In this document: piece after piece, positions 25,438 through 34,276 of the stretch
Layout: each line of letters opens with the position of its first letter
How positions within the stretch are numbered: position 1 is the stretch's first letter
Source: Paenibacillus rubinfantis
GTDB taxonomy: Bacteria; Bacillota; Bacilli; Paenibacillales; Paenibacillaceae
NCBI RefSeq assembly: GCF_001486505.1
Contig: NZ_LN909064.1
Location: 372,001 to 436,000, forward strand
Reading direction: 5' to 3'
Length of the DNA: 64,000 bases
Position numbers and translations under genes: made by a program
Notes under the pieces: model-generated
Told to the model about the DNA's origin: nothing
What the model saw: only the letters and a program-made list of their open reading frames with translations
Databases searched by the model: none

Positions 25438-26751
25438 TTATGAGCCGTGCTTTACGATCTCAAGCTTCTTGAAACGGTGGGGTTCCTTCTCCAGCAGCTT
25501 GAAGGTCAAATCCTCATGCTCCAGTGTGTCTCCTACGTCCATGGACGGGTTCCTGCCGTAGAGCCAGCCGCCGATCGTATCGACTTCCTCCGTGCTCAGG
25601 TCGGTCAGCAGCACATCGTTGATCTGGTTCACGGTCACCGTACCGAGGGCCACCACATGCGATTCGTCCAGCTGGACGATTGGATCTTCCTCTTCTTTAT
25701 CGAATTCGTCGCGGATTTCCCCAACGAGCTCCTCCAGAATGTCCTCCAACGTGACCAGACCGGCCGTTCCTCCGTATTCATCGATCAGGATAGCCATATG
25801 GTTGCCTTCCTGTTGCATTTTTTTCAGCAACTCATTTACCGGCGTCACTTCGGATACGGCCATCACAGATTGCAGCAAAGCGGCGAAATCCAAATTCGGA
25901 TTGCCTTCATAGGACAGGAAAAACTGCTTCGTATTGATGATACCGATCACGTTGTCCTTGCTGCCTTCGACGACGGGGAAACGGGTATATTGCTGCTCCC
26001 GGATAATCTCCAGATTCTCCTGCAGCGTCTTGTCCGTATATAAACACACCATATCGGTGCGCGGTACCATGATTTCTTTGGCGAGCAAATTATCAAATGC
26101 AAAAATCCTGTTCACATAGCCGAACTCGCTTTGATTGATTTTCCCGCTTTCGAAGCTTTCGTTGATGATGATCTGCAGCTCTTCCTCCGAGTGCGCTTCT
26201 TCATGCTCGGAAGCCGGCTTCACGCCGAACAGGCGCACCAGTTGGTTGGCCGAGCCGTTCAAGGCCCAAATAAAGGGGCGCATAATTTTGGTAAAAAGAA
26301 TTAAAGGTTTGGCTGTAACGATGGCAATCTCCTCGGCCTTGCGGATGGCTACCGTTTTGGGGGCCAACTCGCCCACCACAACGTGAAAATACGTGATGAC
26401 GACAAACGCGATGATAAATGAAAGCGCGCTGCCAACCGCCTCAGGTATCTCCAGCCTGTGGAACAACGGATGCAGCATGCTCTCCACCGTTGGTTCACCA
26501 AGCCATCCAAGCCCCAGCGCGGTAATCGTAATCCCGAGCTGGCAAGCCGATAAGAATCCGTCCAGATTGGAGGTGACCTGTTTCACGGCGACGGCGCCTT
26601 TCCGTCCTTCCGCAATCAACTGGTCGACCCGGCTGCCCCGGACCCGGACGATCGCAAACTCTACCGCAACGAAAAACGCCGTTAACGCGATAAGGATCAC
26701 GACCATCACCAAATTTAAAACCAAATACCTGTCACTGTCCATTCGATGCAT
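25438..26751 (-). CDS. HlyC/CorC (CNNM)-family transporter-like protein
   Basis: The 437-residue protein has the three-part CNNM/CorC layout. The DUF21 membrane domain covers about residues 8-200 (LNLVMVVILIALTAFFVAVEFAI and GITITALGLGWLGEPTVE). A CBS pair follows at about 215-335 (IMVPRTDMVCLYTD, IDEYGGTAGLVTLEDILEEL). A C-terminal CorC_HlyC transporter-associated domain ends the protein. Relatives are linked to magnesium or cobalt efflux, and the old name hemolysin is misleading. GAGGAG lies 3 bases before this ATG and 12 before a second ATG at 26742, so the start is uncertain by three codons. Confidence 0.85.
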   Translation of the reverse strand: MHRMDSDRYLVLNLVMVVILIALTAFFVAVEFAIVRVRGSRVDQLIAEGRKGAVAVKQVTSNLDGFLSACQLGITITALGLGWLGEPTVESMLHPLFHRLEIPEAVGSALSFIIAFVVITYFHVVVGELAPKTVAIRKAEEIAIVTAKPLILFTKIMRPFIWALNGSANQLVRLFGVKPASEHEEAHSEEELQIIINESFESGKINQSEFGYVNRIFAFDNLLAKEIMVPRTDMVCLYTDKTLQENLEIIREQQYTRFPVVEGSKDNVIGIINTKQFFLSYEGNPNLDFAALLQSVMAVSEVTPVNELLKKMQQEGNHMAILIDEYGGTAGLVTLEDILEELVGEIRDEFDKEEEDPIVQLDESHVVALGTVTVNQINDVLLTDLSTEEVDTIGGWLYGRNPSMDVGDTLEHEDLTFKLLEKEPHRFKKLEIVKHGS

Positions 26752-26950
26752 CTACTCCTCAATTTTTTAATATAAAGACGTTAAACACTCTCTATTATAT
26801 AATACAACCCCGGATAAACGCGAATTTCAGATGAGCCATATGACCTAACTTTTCAATGCTAATGTTCGTGATTTGTAATATTGGTGTTAAAATAGCTAAA
26901 AGATATCGTTTATAACTCAGCTAAACACGAATATTAATTCGAATTCAAGC

Positions 26951-26979
26951 TTGACGTATCCGTTTATTCCACTTATACT
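26951..26979 (+). promoter_or_regulatory. Promoter of the purine riboswitch transcript
   Basis: TTGACG (26951-26956), 17-base spacer, TATACT (26974-26979). A start near 26986 would lead straight into the aptamer. Upstream, 26752-26950 holds only AT-rich sequence and a weak TTCGTG/CACGAA inverted repeat. Confidence 0.75.
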
Positions 26980-27019
26980 CAGGTTGTTGCAAAAACGCAG
27001 ATTATATCAAACTATCAAG

Positions 27020-27126
27020 TTCGTATATCCTCAGTAATATGGATTGAGGGTCTCTACAAGGAACCATAAATTCCTGACTACGAATAGGGTGCTTTCGCAT
27101 ACCTATGAGGGGTCGGGAATTTTTTT
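27020..27126 (+). promoter_or_regulatory. Guanine-type purine riboswitch with intrinsic terminator
   Basis: P1 is TTCGTA (27020-27025) with TACGAA (27079-27084). The J1/2 and J2/3 cores (TATCCTCAGTAATATGG and GTCTCTAC) and the AACCATAAATT of the P3 loop match the purine aptamer. The specificity base is C (position 27078, equivalent to C74 of xpt), which predicts guanine/hypoxanthine rather than adenine. AATTCCTGAC (27070-27078 region) can instead pair with GTCGGGAATT before seven T residues, forming a terminator exclusive with the aptamer. The layout predicts guanine-dependent shut-off of the next gene. Confidence 0.9.
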
Positions 27127-27164
27127 GTAATTGCGCGAATTCATATCATCTCAGGAGGATACAG

Positions 27165-28604
27165 ATGAGCAAATATGATGTCATTGTAGTAGGGGCGGGG
27201 CCCGCCGGGATTTTCGCTTGTTATGAGCTAACTCGCAAAGCGCCGCATTGGAAGGTGCTTCTGGTGGACAAGGGGCATGATATCTATCGCCGCCGTTGTC
27301 CGATTTTGGAGGAGAAGATTACGCTTTGTCCGCCTGCGGCGGGGCGCAAGGAATTTGCCGGATGCCTGCCGGCCTGCTCGATCACTGCGGGATTTGGCGG
27401 GGCGGGAGCCTACAGCGATGGGAAATTTAATATCACGACGGAATTTGGCGGCTGGCTAAGCGATTATATCGCGCCTTCCAAGGTACTAGACCTGATTCAG
27501 TACGTCGATGCGATTAACTTGGAGCATGGGGCTACGACTGCGGTCACCGATCCGTTGACCGATGCCGTGCGGGAGATCGAACAACGCGGATACGCAGCGG
27601 GACTAAAGCTGCTGCGGGCGCAGGTACGGCATCTGGGGACGGAGCAGAATCTGGAGATCCTGAAATCGATATATGAGTACTTGAATACCCGTTTGGATAT
27701 GCTGTTCAAGGCGGAAGTTGAGGACTTGATCACGGAGAAAATCGACGGAAGCCACCAGGTGCGCGGCATCACGCTGAAAAATGGCGAAACTTACGAAGCC
27801 GGTCTGGTGATGGTTGCTCCGGGCCGGGACGGTTCGGCTTGGCTGACTGATATTCTCAAGAAGCGCCGGCTGAAGATGACAAACAACCAGGTGGATGTGG
27901 GGGTTCGCGTCGAAACCTCCGACGTCGTGATGCGGGAGATCAACGAGCATCTGTATGAAGGGAAGTTTATCTATAATACGTCGGTGGGCACGCGGGTTCG
28001 TACATTCTGCAGCAACCCATCCGGACATGTCGTGGTCGAAAACCACAGCGGCGTCATGGCGGCCAACGGCCATTCCTACAAGGATCCGGCGCTGGGATCG
28101 CACAATACGAACTTTGCATTACTCGTTTCGCACCGCTTCACCGAACCGTTTGATAAACCCAACGAATACGCGCGGGAGATTTGCCAACGGGCGAATGATC
28201 TGTCAAACGGCGGGGTTATCGTGCAAAAATACGGCGATATTCTACGCGGACGCCGCTCCACGGCGGCTCGCATCTCCGAAGGCTTCCTGGAGCCAACGCT
28301 GAAGGAAGCGGTGCCGGGCGACCTTGGCCTTGTGCTTCCGTACAATACGATGAAAAGCCTGATCGAAATGGTCGAGGCCCTCGATAAGGTCACGCCGGGT
28401 ATCGCTTCCGAGCATACGTTGTTTTACGGCGTGGAAGCAAAGTTCTACTCGGCCCGGCCGAAGTTAAGCGAATCGCTGGAAACGGAAATCCACGGTTTGT
28501 TCTGCGGCGGCGACGGCGCGGGGATCACCCGCGGTTTAGCCCAGGCAGGAGCGGCCGGCGTATGGATCGCTCGCGGGATGATCGAGAAAGCAGGAGTGGT
28601 ATAG
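27165..28604 (+). CDS. NAD(P)/FAD-dependent dehydrogenase (COG2509-like)
   Basis: The 479-residue flavoprotein opens YDVIVVGAGPAGIFACYEL, the dinucleotide-binding GxGxxG. It then has a Cys-rich stretch (RRRCPI, CPPAAGRKEFAGCLPACS) and FGGAGAYSDGKFN, a pattern I associate with uncharacterised FAD-dependent dehydrogenases. A final GLFCGGDGAGITRGLAQAGAAG contacts the flavin. The start is ATG 27165 with AGGAGG 8 bases ahead; an in-frame ATG at 27105 lies inside the riboswitch terminator and is not used. Guanine control suggests a purine-linked redox role, which is inference. Confidence 0.75.
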   Translation: MSKYDVIVVGAGPAGIFACYELTRKAPHWKVLLVDKGHDIYRRRCPILEEKITLCPPAAGRKEFAGCLPACSITAGFGGAGAYSDGKFNITTEFGGWLSDYIAPSKVLDLIQYVDAINLEHGATTAVTDPLTDAVREIEQRGYAAGLKLLRAQVRHLGTEQNLEILKSIYEYLNTRLDMLFKAEVEDLITEKIDGSHQVRGITLKNGETYEAGLVMVAPGRDGSAWLTDILKKRRLKMTNNQVDVGVRVETSDVVMREINEHLYEGKFIYNTSVGTRVRTFCSNPSGHVVVENHSGVMAANGHSYKDPALGSHNTNFALLVSHRFTEPFDKPNEYAREICQRANDLSNGGVIVQKYGDILRGRRSTAARISEGFLEPTLKEAVPGDLGLVLPYNTMKSLIEMVEALDKVTPGIASEHTLFYGVEAKFYSARPKLSESLETEIHGLFCGGDGAGITRGLAQAGAAGVWIARGMIEKAGVV

Positions 28605-28618
28605 GAACACATGCAAAT

Positions 28619-28661
28619 ACGGGTACAGCCCTTGAAGGATGGGGCGGTACCCGTTTTTTTT
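28619..28661 (+). terminator. Terminator after the FAD dehydrogenase
   Basis: ACGGGTAC (28619-28626) pairs with GTACCCGT (28647-28654), followed by eight T. An outer CACATGC/GCATGTG pair extends the fold, so it could also serve the convergent DUF2628 gene. Confidence 0.85.
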
Positions 28662-28688
28662 GCGCATGTGGAGCGGAAGAACCCACTA

Positions 28689-29372
28689 TTATTGCTGCAG
28701 TTGTCTGATTTCCGTTTGGATTTGCTTGTAGTAGTGAAGATAAGTGAACGCTCCGAATACGAGGGAGATCAGCAACGGCAGTACAGCTAACGCGATCGGA
28801 ATATACAGGCTGGTTTCTCCGGCTTGAGCGATTTTTTCCTCGCGGGTATCATTATCCGAGGGATACCGCTGATAAAGTGCGTTGATTTTACGTCTGGCAT
28901 GACTTAGATACAGCGTATTTGCGGAGATGGCCAAACCGATCCTGATCGCCAAGCAAATGGTAAATAGCGCTGCCACTATTCCGCCTGAAAAGGTATTACC
29001 TGAAATTGCATATAATAGGGACCCAGCAAGGTTAATGACTAGAGAGCCCGCAACAAGATAAAGGAGCAGATACAAGTACATTCCGCGATACAACAGCCAA
29101 TATCCGCCGAACACAAAGGCCGGCCAATTCCAGCGGGAATCTTCTCTCCACTTCTGTAAATAAACCTCCGTCCGTGGTCCTACAAATTGTCTTAAATCCT
29201 CTTCAGAGACTCCGAACTCAGCCGTGTTCCGAATGCGTTCGGAAAACGGATCGGTTATGTGTTGGGAGGGTAGAAGGTTATCCGCATCGATGTGCGTCTT
29301 TGGCGGCGTGCCGCAGTTTGCGCAAAACCGATCTCCTTCATAGAGGATTTTTCCACAGTAAGTACAGTACAT
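28689..29372 (-). CDS. Zinc-ribbon DUF2628 membrane protein
   Basis: The 227-residue protein begins MYCTYCGKILYEGDRFCANCG, a four-Cys zinc ribbon. A DUF2628-type segment follows (FVGPRTEVYLQKW, RWNWPAFVFGGYWLLYRGMY). Then come about four hydrophobic helices, the last near the C terminus ending in a short charged tail. Function is unknown; such proteins are widespread in Firmicutes as single genes. GGAGG lies upstream on the minus strand. The following 237-bp gap shows nothing recognisable except ribosome sites for the next gene. Confidence 0.65.
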   Translation of the reverse strand: MYCTYCGKILYEGDRFCANCGTPPKTHIDADNLLPSQHITDPFSERIRNTAEFGVSEEDLRQFVGPRTEVYLQKWREDSRWNWPAFVFGGYWLLYRGMYLYLLLYLVAGSLVINLAGSLLYAISGNTFSGGIVAALFTICLAIRIGLAISANTLYLSHARRKINALYQRYPSDNDTREEKIAQAGETSLYIPIALAVLPLLISLVFGAFTYLHYYKQIQTEIRQLQQ

Positions 29373-29609
29373 ATACAGCCTCCGTCCAGTTCTTCATAGA
29401 TCGCATGTCGGTAGTTCCAAAGAACTATGCCTAAAATGTTTATCGGAGGATCATGACGGCGGATGTAGAGTGATACTCGATTTAGTGCAGAACCCAAAGG
29501 GGATTTTTACATTATTTTAACCTGCAGGAAATAATCTGCAATTCTCTAATAAATATGATGAGGAGGTAAGTCCAATAAAATAAAGCGCATGGGGAGGAAT
29601 CGATGATTT

Positions 29610-32600
29610 ATGGGTAAGGGCAACGCGAACGCTTGGCGCAACAAATGGCTAGGTCTCTTATTAGCCGGGGCATTGGCCGTAACTGGTCTGCCGGGATGGA
29701 CACCGCAGGCGGCAGCGCAGCCTGCCGATCCGACGGTCGTGCTGGAGGCGGATGGACCACAGCAGGCTGGAGCAGAAACACAGCTCGAAGCAGCACCAAA
29801 CGGTGGAGAGGCCTCGCTGCACATCGCGAATGCTTCGCTTAGCGTCGCTGAAGCGATCGCCAAAGGGAACAGCGGTGAAGCCGTGGAAGTGGCCGGCATT
29901 ATAGTGGGCCATGCGACGGGATCGCTGACCGCGGACTTTGAGGCACCTTTCGGCAATGATTTTAACTTTCTGATTGCCGATACGGCCGGGGAACAGGATA
30001 AAGCCAAGCTGATCGACGTGCAAGTCGCTTCCGGCTTCAGAGCCGAGTTTGGCTTGCAAAGCAATTCGGACTTGATCGGGAAGTCGGTGATCGTATCGGG
30101 ATCGCTTGCGGCGTACAACAATTTTGCCGGATTAAAAAGCGTAACCGCGATTTCTTTATCGCAAGACCAGCCGGGGGATCCTGGCGAAGATCCGGGGGAA
30201 GAGCCTGGTGAGGATCCCGGTGAGGACCCGGGTCAAGATCCAGATCCGGGAGATATCCCGCAGCTTCCGGATGGCACCGGCAAAAAGGTGCTGTTTGACA
30301 ACGCCCACGGTCAAACCGCCGGCGCGGCAGACTGGGTCATTGATGGCGGATTTTCCGACTTTGCTGCGGGGCTGCGGGCCGCCGGCTTTACGGTAGACTC
30401 GCTGGATCGACCGATACCGTATACGTTTGGGGAAACGGCAATCACCTACGGGGCGTTGGAGCCTTATGACGTTTTCGTAATCCCCGAGGCCAACGTTCCG
30501 TTTAAGGTCGCCGAGCAAGAGGCCTTGGTGCAGTATGTGGAAAATGGCGGCGCCGTATTTTTCATCTCCGACCATTATAATGCCGACCGTAACAAGAACC
30601 GCTGGGACGCCTCGGAGGTGTTTAACGGGTACCGCCGCGGGGCTTACGAAAATCCGGCCAAAGGCATGACAGCCGAAGAGGCAAATGCTCCGGCGATGCA
30701 AGGATTAAACAGCTCCGACTGGTTAGCCGACAACTTTGGGGTTCGCTTCCGTTATAACGCCTTGGGTGACGTCAATGCAACGGATATCGTCAGCCCGTCG
30801 CAGTCCTTTGGCATTACGGCGGACGTAGATGCCGTCGCCATGCATGCGGGATCAACCGTGGCGATTCTGGATCCGAACAAAGCCAAAGGGCTTGTTTATG
30901 TACCGACTGGCGTTCCGGCCTGGGGCAATGCGGTTGATGAAGGCGTCTACGATGGCGGCGGTCGGGCGGAAGGACCCTATGCGGCTATCGCCAAGCTGGG
31001 CCTAGGCAAAGCAGCATTTATCGGCGATTCCTCGCCGGTAGAAGACGCCACTCCGAAGTATGTACGGGAAGAAAACGGCCAGAAGAAAACAACCTATGAC
31101 GGCTTTAAGGAAGTGGACGACGGCTTGTTCCTTGTACAAACGGTGAAATGGCTGGCGTATGACGAGAGCTACACCTCCTTTGACCAGGTGCCGGGGCTAG
31201 CGCTGGATGTGCCAACCGCGCTGGGTGCGGATGAAGAGCCAGCGGCAACAACGGAGCCGCAGCCCGAGCCGTGGTCGCAGCCGGCCGCCGGGTATAAATG
31301 GTATGATCCGGCTACCTTTAAGCCGGGTTCGTACGGCTCATCGCAAGCGCCGGAAACGGAGCCGACGTTTGCCTTTGTTCATCAAGCGCAGCTGCCAAGC
31401 CAGCAGGAATTTCAAATCCGCGTGACCGCGGACGGCTTGACCCCGGGACAGACGGAGTCCGATTTACGGGTGGGCATCTACCTGGCCGGCGGCGAACAGA
31501 TCGCCCGGTTCCAGAATGCGGACGGCAGCTGGTCGGATTACAATTACAGCCCGGCGTTTTCGTTGACGGGCGATGCCCAAGGGCATGCGTCCAAGGACTT
31601 GACTGTGCAACTGAAACCGGGGGTAACAGCTACAAGCGCTAACTTGCGTTTGAAGCAAGGCAGCGCAAATGAGATCACGAAGCAGGTCGAGATCGCTAAT
31701 GTGGATGCCGAGCCGTTGCCGGGCGATCATCCGCCGGTGCCGGAGCTGAGCACGATTGCCGCAGCGCGTGAGGCAGCGGAAGGGACGGTCGTCACGGTTC
31801 AGGGAGTGATTACTTCCGAACCGGGTGTGTTTGGGGGTCAAGGCTTCTATTTGCAGGATGAGACGGCCGGCATTTACGTCTTCCAAACGGCGGCGGATTA
31901 TCATGCCGGGGACCTTATCCGGATCAGTGCAACCCGCACGTTGTACAACGGAGAAGTCGAACTGGAGAATCCGGTTCTAATCGAGAAGCGGGGGACGGCT
32001 CTGTTACCGCAGCCGCAGGTCCAGGAGGCTGTGACGGAGGCTAACCAAGGTCAGCTGATCACGCTAACCAATGTGGCCGTGGAGGACGTTGTTGCCGCCA
32101 CCCCGGCAGGTTCTTTTGAATTTAACGCCGTCCGTGAAGACGGCAGTTTGACCCGGGTTCGGTTTGATGGCCGAACCGGGGTGACGATGGATTCTTTCTT
32201 GGCGTTGTATCCGGCAGGTACACGCGTGGATATCAGCGGGATCGCTTCGGTATACCGAGGGACCTACCAGTTGAAGCCGCTGGCCTTGGCTGATGTCGTG
32301 CCAAGCCCAACCGAAGCGGATCTAGCAGCTCCGGTGACGGAGCGCGATGTCACCGGTGTTGAGGGAATGGATGTTTACAATCAGACGGAAGTGACGGTGG
32401 CTTTTTACGCGGAGGATGAAGGCGGCAGCGGTCTGGACCGGACCGAGTACCGGACGAATGGCGGGGAGTGGGTTCGCTATACCGAACCGCTGGTGTTGTC
32501 GGCCGACGGGAAATATACGATCGAATATCGCTCCGTTGATCAGGCAGGTAACGAGGAAGAGACCCAGACTCTGTATATCAATGTGGATCGCCTCGCGCCA

Positions 32601-33095
32601 GAGGTGACGTTCACCGGGGAGCCCCAAGTACTTCAGGTTGCCTCGAGTGTTCCTTTCACGATTGCCGTAAATGACGCGGTCAGCGGACCCAAATCTACGG
32701 CTTACCGGCTGGACGGCCGTACTATTATGGGGGTTGCGGATATCGTTCCGTTCTCGCTGCCGGTTGGTACGCACAAGCTGAAGATCCAGGCAACGGATGC
32801 GGCGGGACATACCGCGTCAGTAGAATTTACATTCCAGGTGACAATCGACATTGCGCATTTGGATGAGCTGGTGGATTTGGGCCAAGCTCACGGCTATTTT
32901 CTGACCAAGGGTACGGCAACCAGCTTACAAGCCCAGATCACCTCGCTGCAAAAGGCCAAAAACCCGCTGGAGCGAGACATCAAACTCAAGGCGTTGAAGC
33001 TGACCATCAGCATCCAGAGCGGATTAACCATCAAGGAAAGTTTTGCTGAGCTGATGTTGGAAGATCTGGAGTATATCGGGGGGAAGGCTGCGTAA
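29610..33095 (+). CDS. Large secreted multidomain protein (DUF6359, OB-like, FIMAH)
   Basis: The 1161-residue protein has a signal peptide (basic start, helix LGLLLAGALAVTGL, cleavage after an AAAQ region near residue 36). Order after that: a DUF6359-like OB domain (about 70-185), an acidic Pro/Gly linker of DPGE repeats (188-215), a GldG/DUF4350-like alpha/beta domain (about 225-520, KKVLFDNAHGQ to LVQTVKWLAYD), a second OB-like pair (about 700-900), an OmpL47-type Ig-like domain (YNQTEVTVAFYAEDEGGSG) and a C-terminal FIMAH-like helical domain. No LPXTG or SLH anchor is seen. It may be a secreted binding or nuclease-related protein; no nuclease motif was found. GGGGAGG precedes the ATG. Confidence 0.7.
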   Translation: MGKGNANAWRNKWLGLLLAGALAVTGLPGWTPQAAAQPADPTVVLEADGPQQAGAETQLEAAPNGGEASLHIANASLSVAEAIAKGNSGEAVEVAGIIVGHATGSLTADFEAPFGNDFNFLIADTAGEQDKAKLIDVQVASGFRAEFGLQSNSDLIGKSVIVSGSLAAYNNFAGLKSVTAISLSQDQPGDPGEDPGEEPGEDPGEDPGQDPDPGDIPQLPDGTGKKVLFDNAHGQTAGAADWVIDGGFSDFAAGLRAAGFTVDSLDRPIPYTFGETAITYGALEPYDVFVIPEANVPFKVAEQEALVQYVENGGAVFFISDHYNADRNKNRWDASEVFNGYRRGAYENPAKGMTAEEANAPAMQGLNSSDWLADNFGVRFRYNALGDVNATDIVSPSQSFGITADVDAVAMHAGSTVAILDPNKAKGLVYVPTGVPAWGNAVDEGVYDGGGRAEGPYAAIAKLGLGKAAFIGDSSPVEDATPKYVREENGQKKTTYDGFKEVDDGLFLVQTVKWLAYDESYTSFDQVPGLALDVPTALGADEEPAATTEPQPEPWSQPAAGYKWYDPATFKPGSYGSSQAPETEPTFAFVHQAQLPSQQEFQIRVTADGLTPGQTESDLRVGIYLAGGEQIARFQNADGSWSDYNYSPAFSLTGDAQGHASKDLTVQLKPGVTATSANLRLKQGSANEITKQVEIANVDAEPLPGDHPPVPELSTIAAAREAAEGTVVTVQGVITSEPGVFGGQGFYLQDETAGIYVFQTAADYHAGDLIRISATRTLYNGEVELENPVLIEKRGTALLPQPQVQEAVTEANQGQLITLTNVAVEDVVAATPAGSFEFNAVREDGSLTRVRFDGRTGVTMDSFLALYPAGTRVDISGIASVYRGTYQLKPLALADVVPSPTEADLAAPVTERDVTGVEGMDVYNQTEVTVAFYAEDEGGSGLDRTEYRTNGGEWVRYTEPLVLSADGKYTIEYRSVDQAGNEEETQTLYINVDRLAPEVTFTGEPQVLQVASSVPFTIAVNDAVSGPKSTAYRLDGRTIMGVADIVPFSLPVGTHKLKIQATDAAGHTASVEFTFQVTIDIAHLDELVDLGQAHGYFLTKGTATSLQAQITSLQKAKNPLERDIKLKALKLTISIQSGLTIKESFAELMLEDLEYIGGKAA

Positions 33096-33121
33096 TTCGT
33101 AGGCCACAGTTTATGAAGAAC

Positions 33122-33157
33122 CGCTCAGGATGGAGTTCATTCCTGGGCGTTTTTTTT
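33122..33157 (+). terminator. Terminator after the secreted protein
   Basis: CGCTCAGGA pairs with TCCTGGGCG across a ten-base loop, then eight T. Confidence 0.85.
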
Positions 33158-33182
33158 CTCTTGCGATAGAAAAAAACCAAGC

Positions 33183-33231
33183 TTGCCAAGAATGAAAGCG
33201 TTTTGTATAATGGGTTATGCAACCGGTTGCA
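33183..33231 (+). promoter_or_regulatory. Promoter with LacI-type operator and cre-like box
   Basis: TTGCCA (33183-33188), 17-base spacer, TATAAT (33206-33211). The perfect 14-bp palindrome TGCAACCGGTTGCA (33218-33231) covers the expected start point. TGAAAGCGTTTTG (33193-33205) in the spacer resembles a CcpA cre site with an imperfect right end. Together they suggest autorepression by the LacI-type protein plus possible catabolite control. Confidence 0.7.
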
Positions 33232-33250
33232 GATTAAGGAGAGATCAATC

Positions 33251-34243
33251 TTGTCAAAGATAACTATTCAGGAAATTGCCATTTTGGCAGGTGTAAACAA
33301 AGCGACTGTTTCCCGCGTGATCAACGGGAATCGGAACATTTCCGAGAAAACTCGGAAGAAGGTCGAAGACATCATGAAGCAGTATAACTACGTCCCCAAC
33401 TCCATTGCGCGTGGATTGGCGACAAACAAGACGTTTACGGTCGGCTTTTGCTTTGATTACACCAATAAACAGGCTTATGCCAACCCGTACTTTTACAAAG
33501 TTCTGCAAGGAATTGAAGAGGTCGTATACAATCATGACCACATGTTTCTGATGATGAGCGATCATGACGGGAAGACCGGTAGATCAACATTTGAGCGGGT
33601 GGTAGTTGAGCACCGGGTTGACGGTGTCATTATCCCCAATACGCTGCTTAATGAACGGAATTATGAACTGCTAACCAAACATGAGATGCCGTTTGTCGTG
33701 TCCGGTGAAAATACGTTGACGCAGGCGGACGCACCTTGGGTGGATATCGATAACGTTCAGGCCGGTCGAATTCTCACGGAGCACCTGATCGATTTAGACT
33801 GCCGCAACATCATGATTTATGCCGGCGGGTCAGCCGCCCAGCGGGACAAGTTCCTGGGTGATCGACTGAACGGCTACCAGGAAGCGATGCGTCATCACCA
33901 TTTGGAACCTCAAGTGATCGAGCACGCCGATGTCCTGAAGAAGCTTTACGACTCCCCACGATCCGGTTCTGAAGCGCAACGGCCCGATGCTCTGATTTGC
34001 TGTACGCATGAACAGCTTTTCGAAATCTTGGACTGGGAGAACGGTAACCCCCTCTTGGCCGAGTTGGCTTTAGCTACATTTGACAGCTTTCCGATGTCTA
34101 AATACTTGAAATACCCGGTGCATTTCGTGGAGATCGATCTGGAAATGATGGGGAAGCAAGCGGCGCAAATGCTGTTTTCGCGGATGAATAAGGAATCGGA
34201 AGTACCGCCATTTATCTCGATTCAGACGCAAATCGGGAAATGA
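33251..34243 (+). CDS. LacI-family transcriptional regulator
   Basis: The 330-residue regulator has the LacI helix-turn-helix ITIQEIAILAGVNKATVSRVING at residues 4-26, a hinge region and a periplasmic-binding-like sensor domain. The TTG start is chosen because AGGAGAG lies 8 bases upstream and the fold begins here; reading 16 codons further upstream would enter the operator. It is followed by a GH13 enzyme and an ABC importer, so the ligand is probably a malto-oligosaccharide. The operator in its own promoter suggests autorepression. Confidence 0.85.
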   Translation: MSKITIQEIAILAGVNKATVSRVINGNRNISEKTRKKVEDIMKQYNYVPNSIARGLATNKTFTVGFCFDYTNKQAYANPYFYKVLQGIEEVVYNHDHMFLMMSDHDGKTGRSTFERVVVEHRVDGVIIPNTLLNERNYELLTKHEMPFVVSGENTLTQADAPWVDIDNVQAGRILTEHLIDLDCRNIMIYAGGSAAQRDKFLGDRLNGYQEAMRHHHLEPQVIEHADVLKKLYDSPRSGSEAQRPDALICCTHEQLFEILDWENGNPLLAELALATFDSFPMSKYLKYPVHFVEIDLEMMGKQAAQMLFSRMNKESEVPPFISIQTQIGK

Positions 34244-34276
34244 TCGAACAAACTAAACATAAGAGGTAATAAATTG

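Noticed and set aside
26863-26931. Second riboswitch upstream of the purine aptamer
   Set aside because: The TTCGTG/CACGAA pair encloses AT-rich sequence without purine or other aptamer cores.
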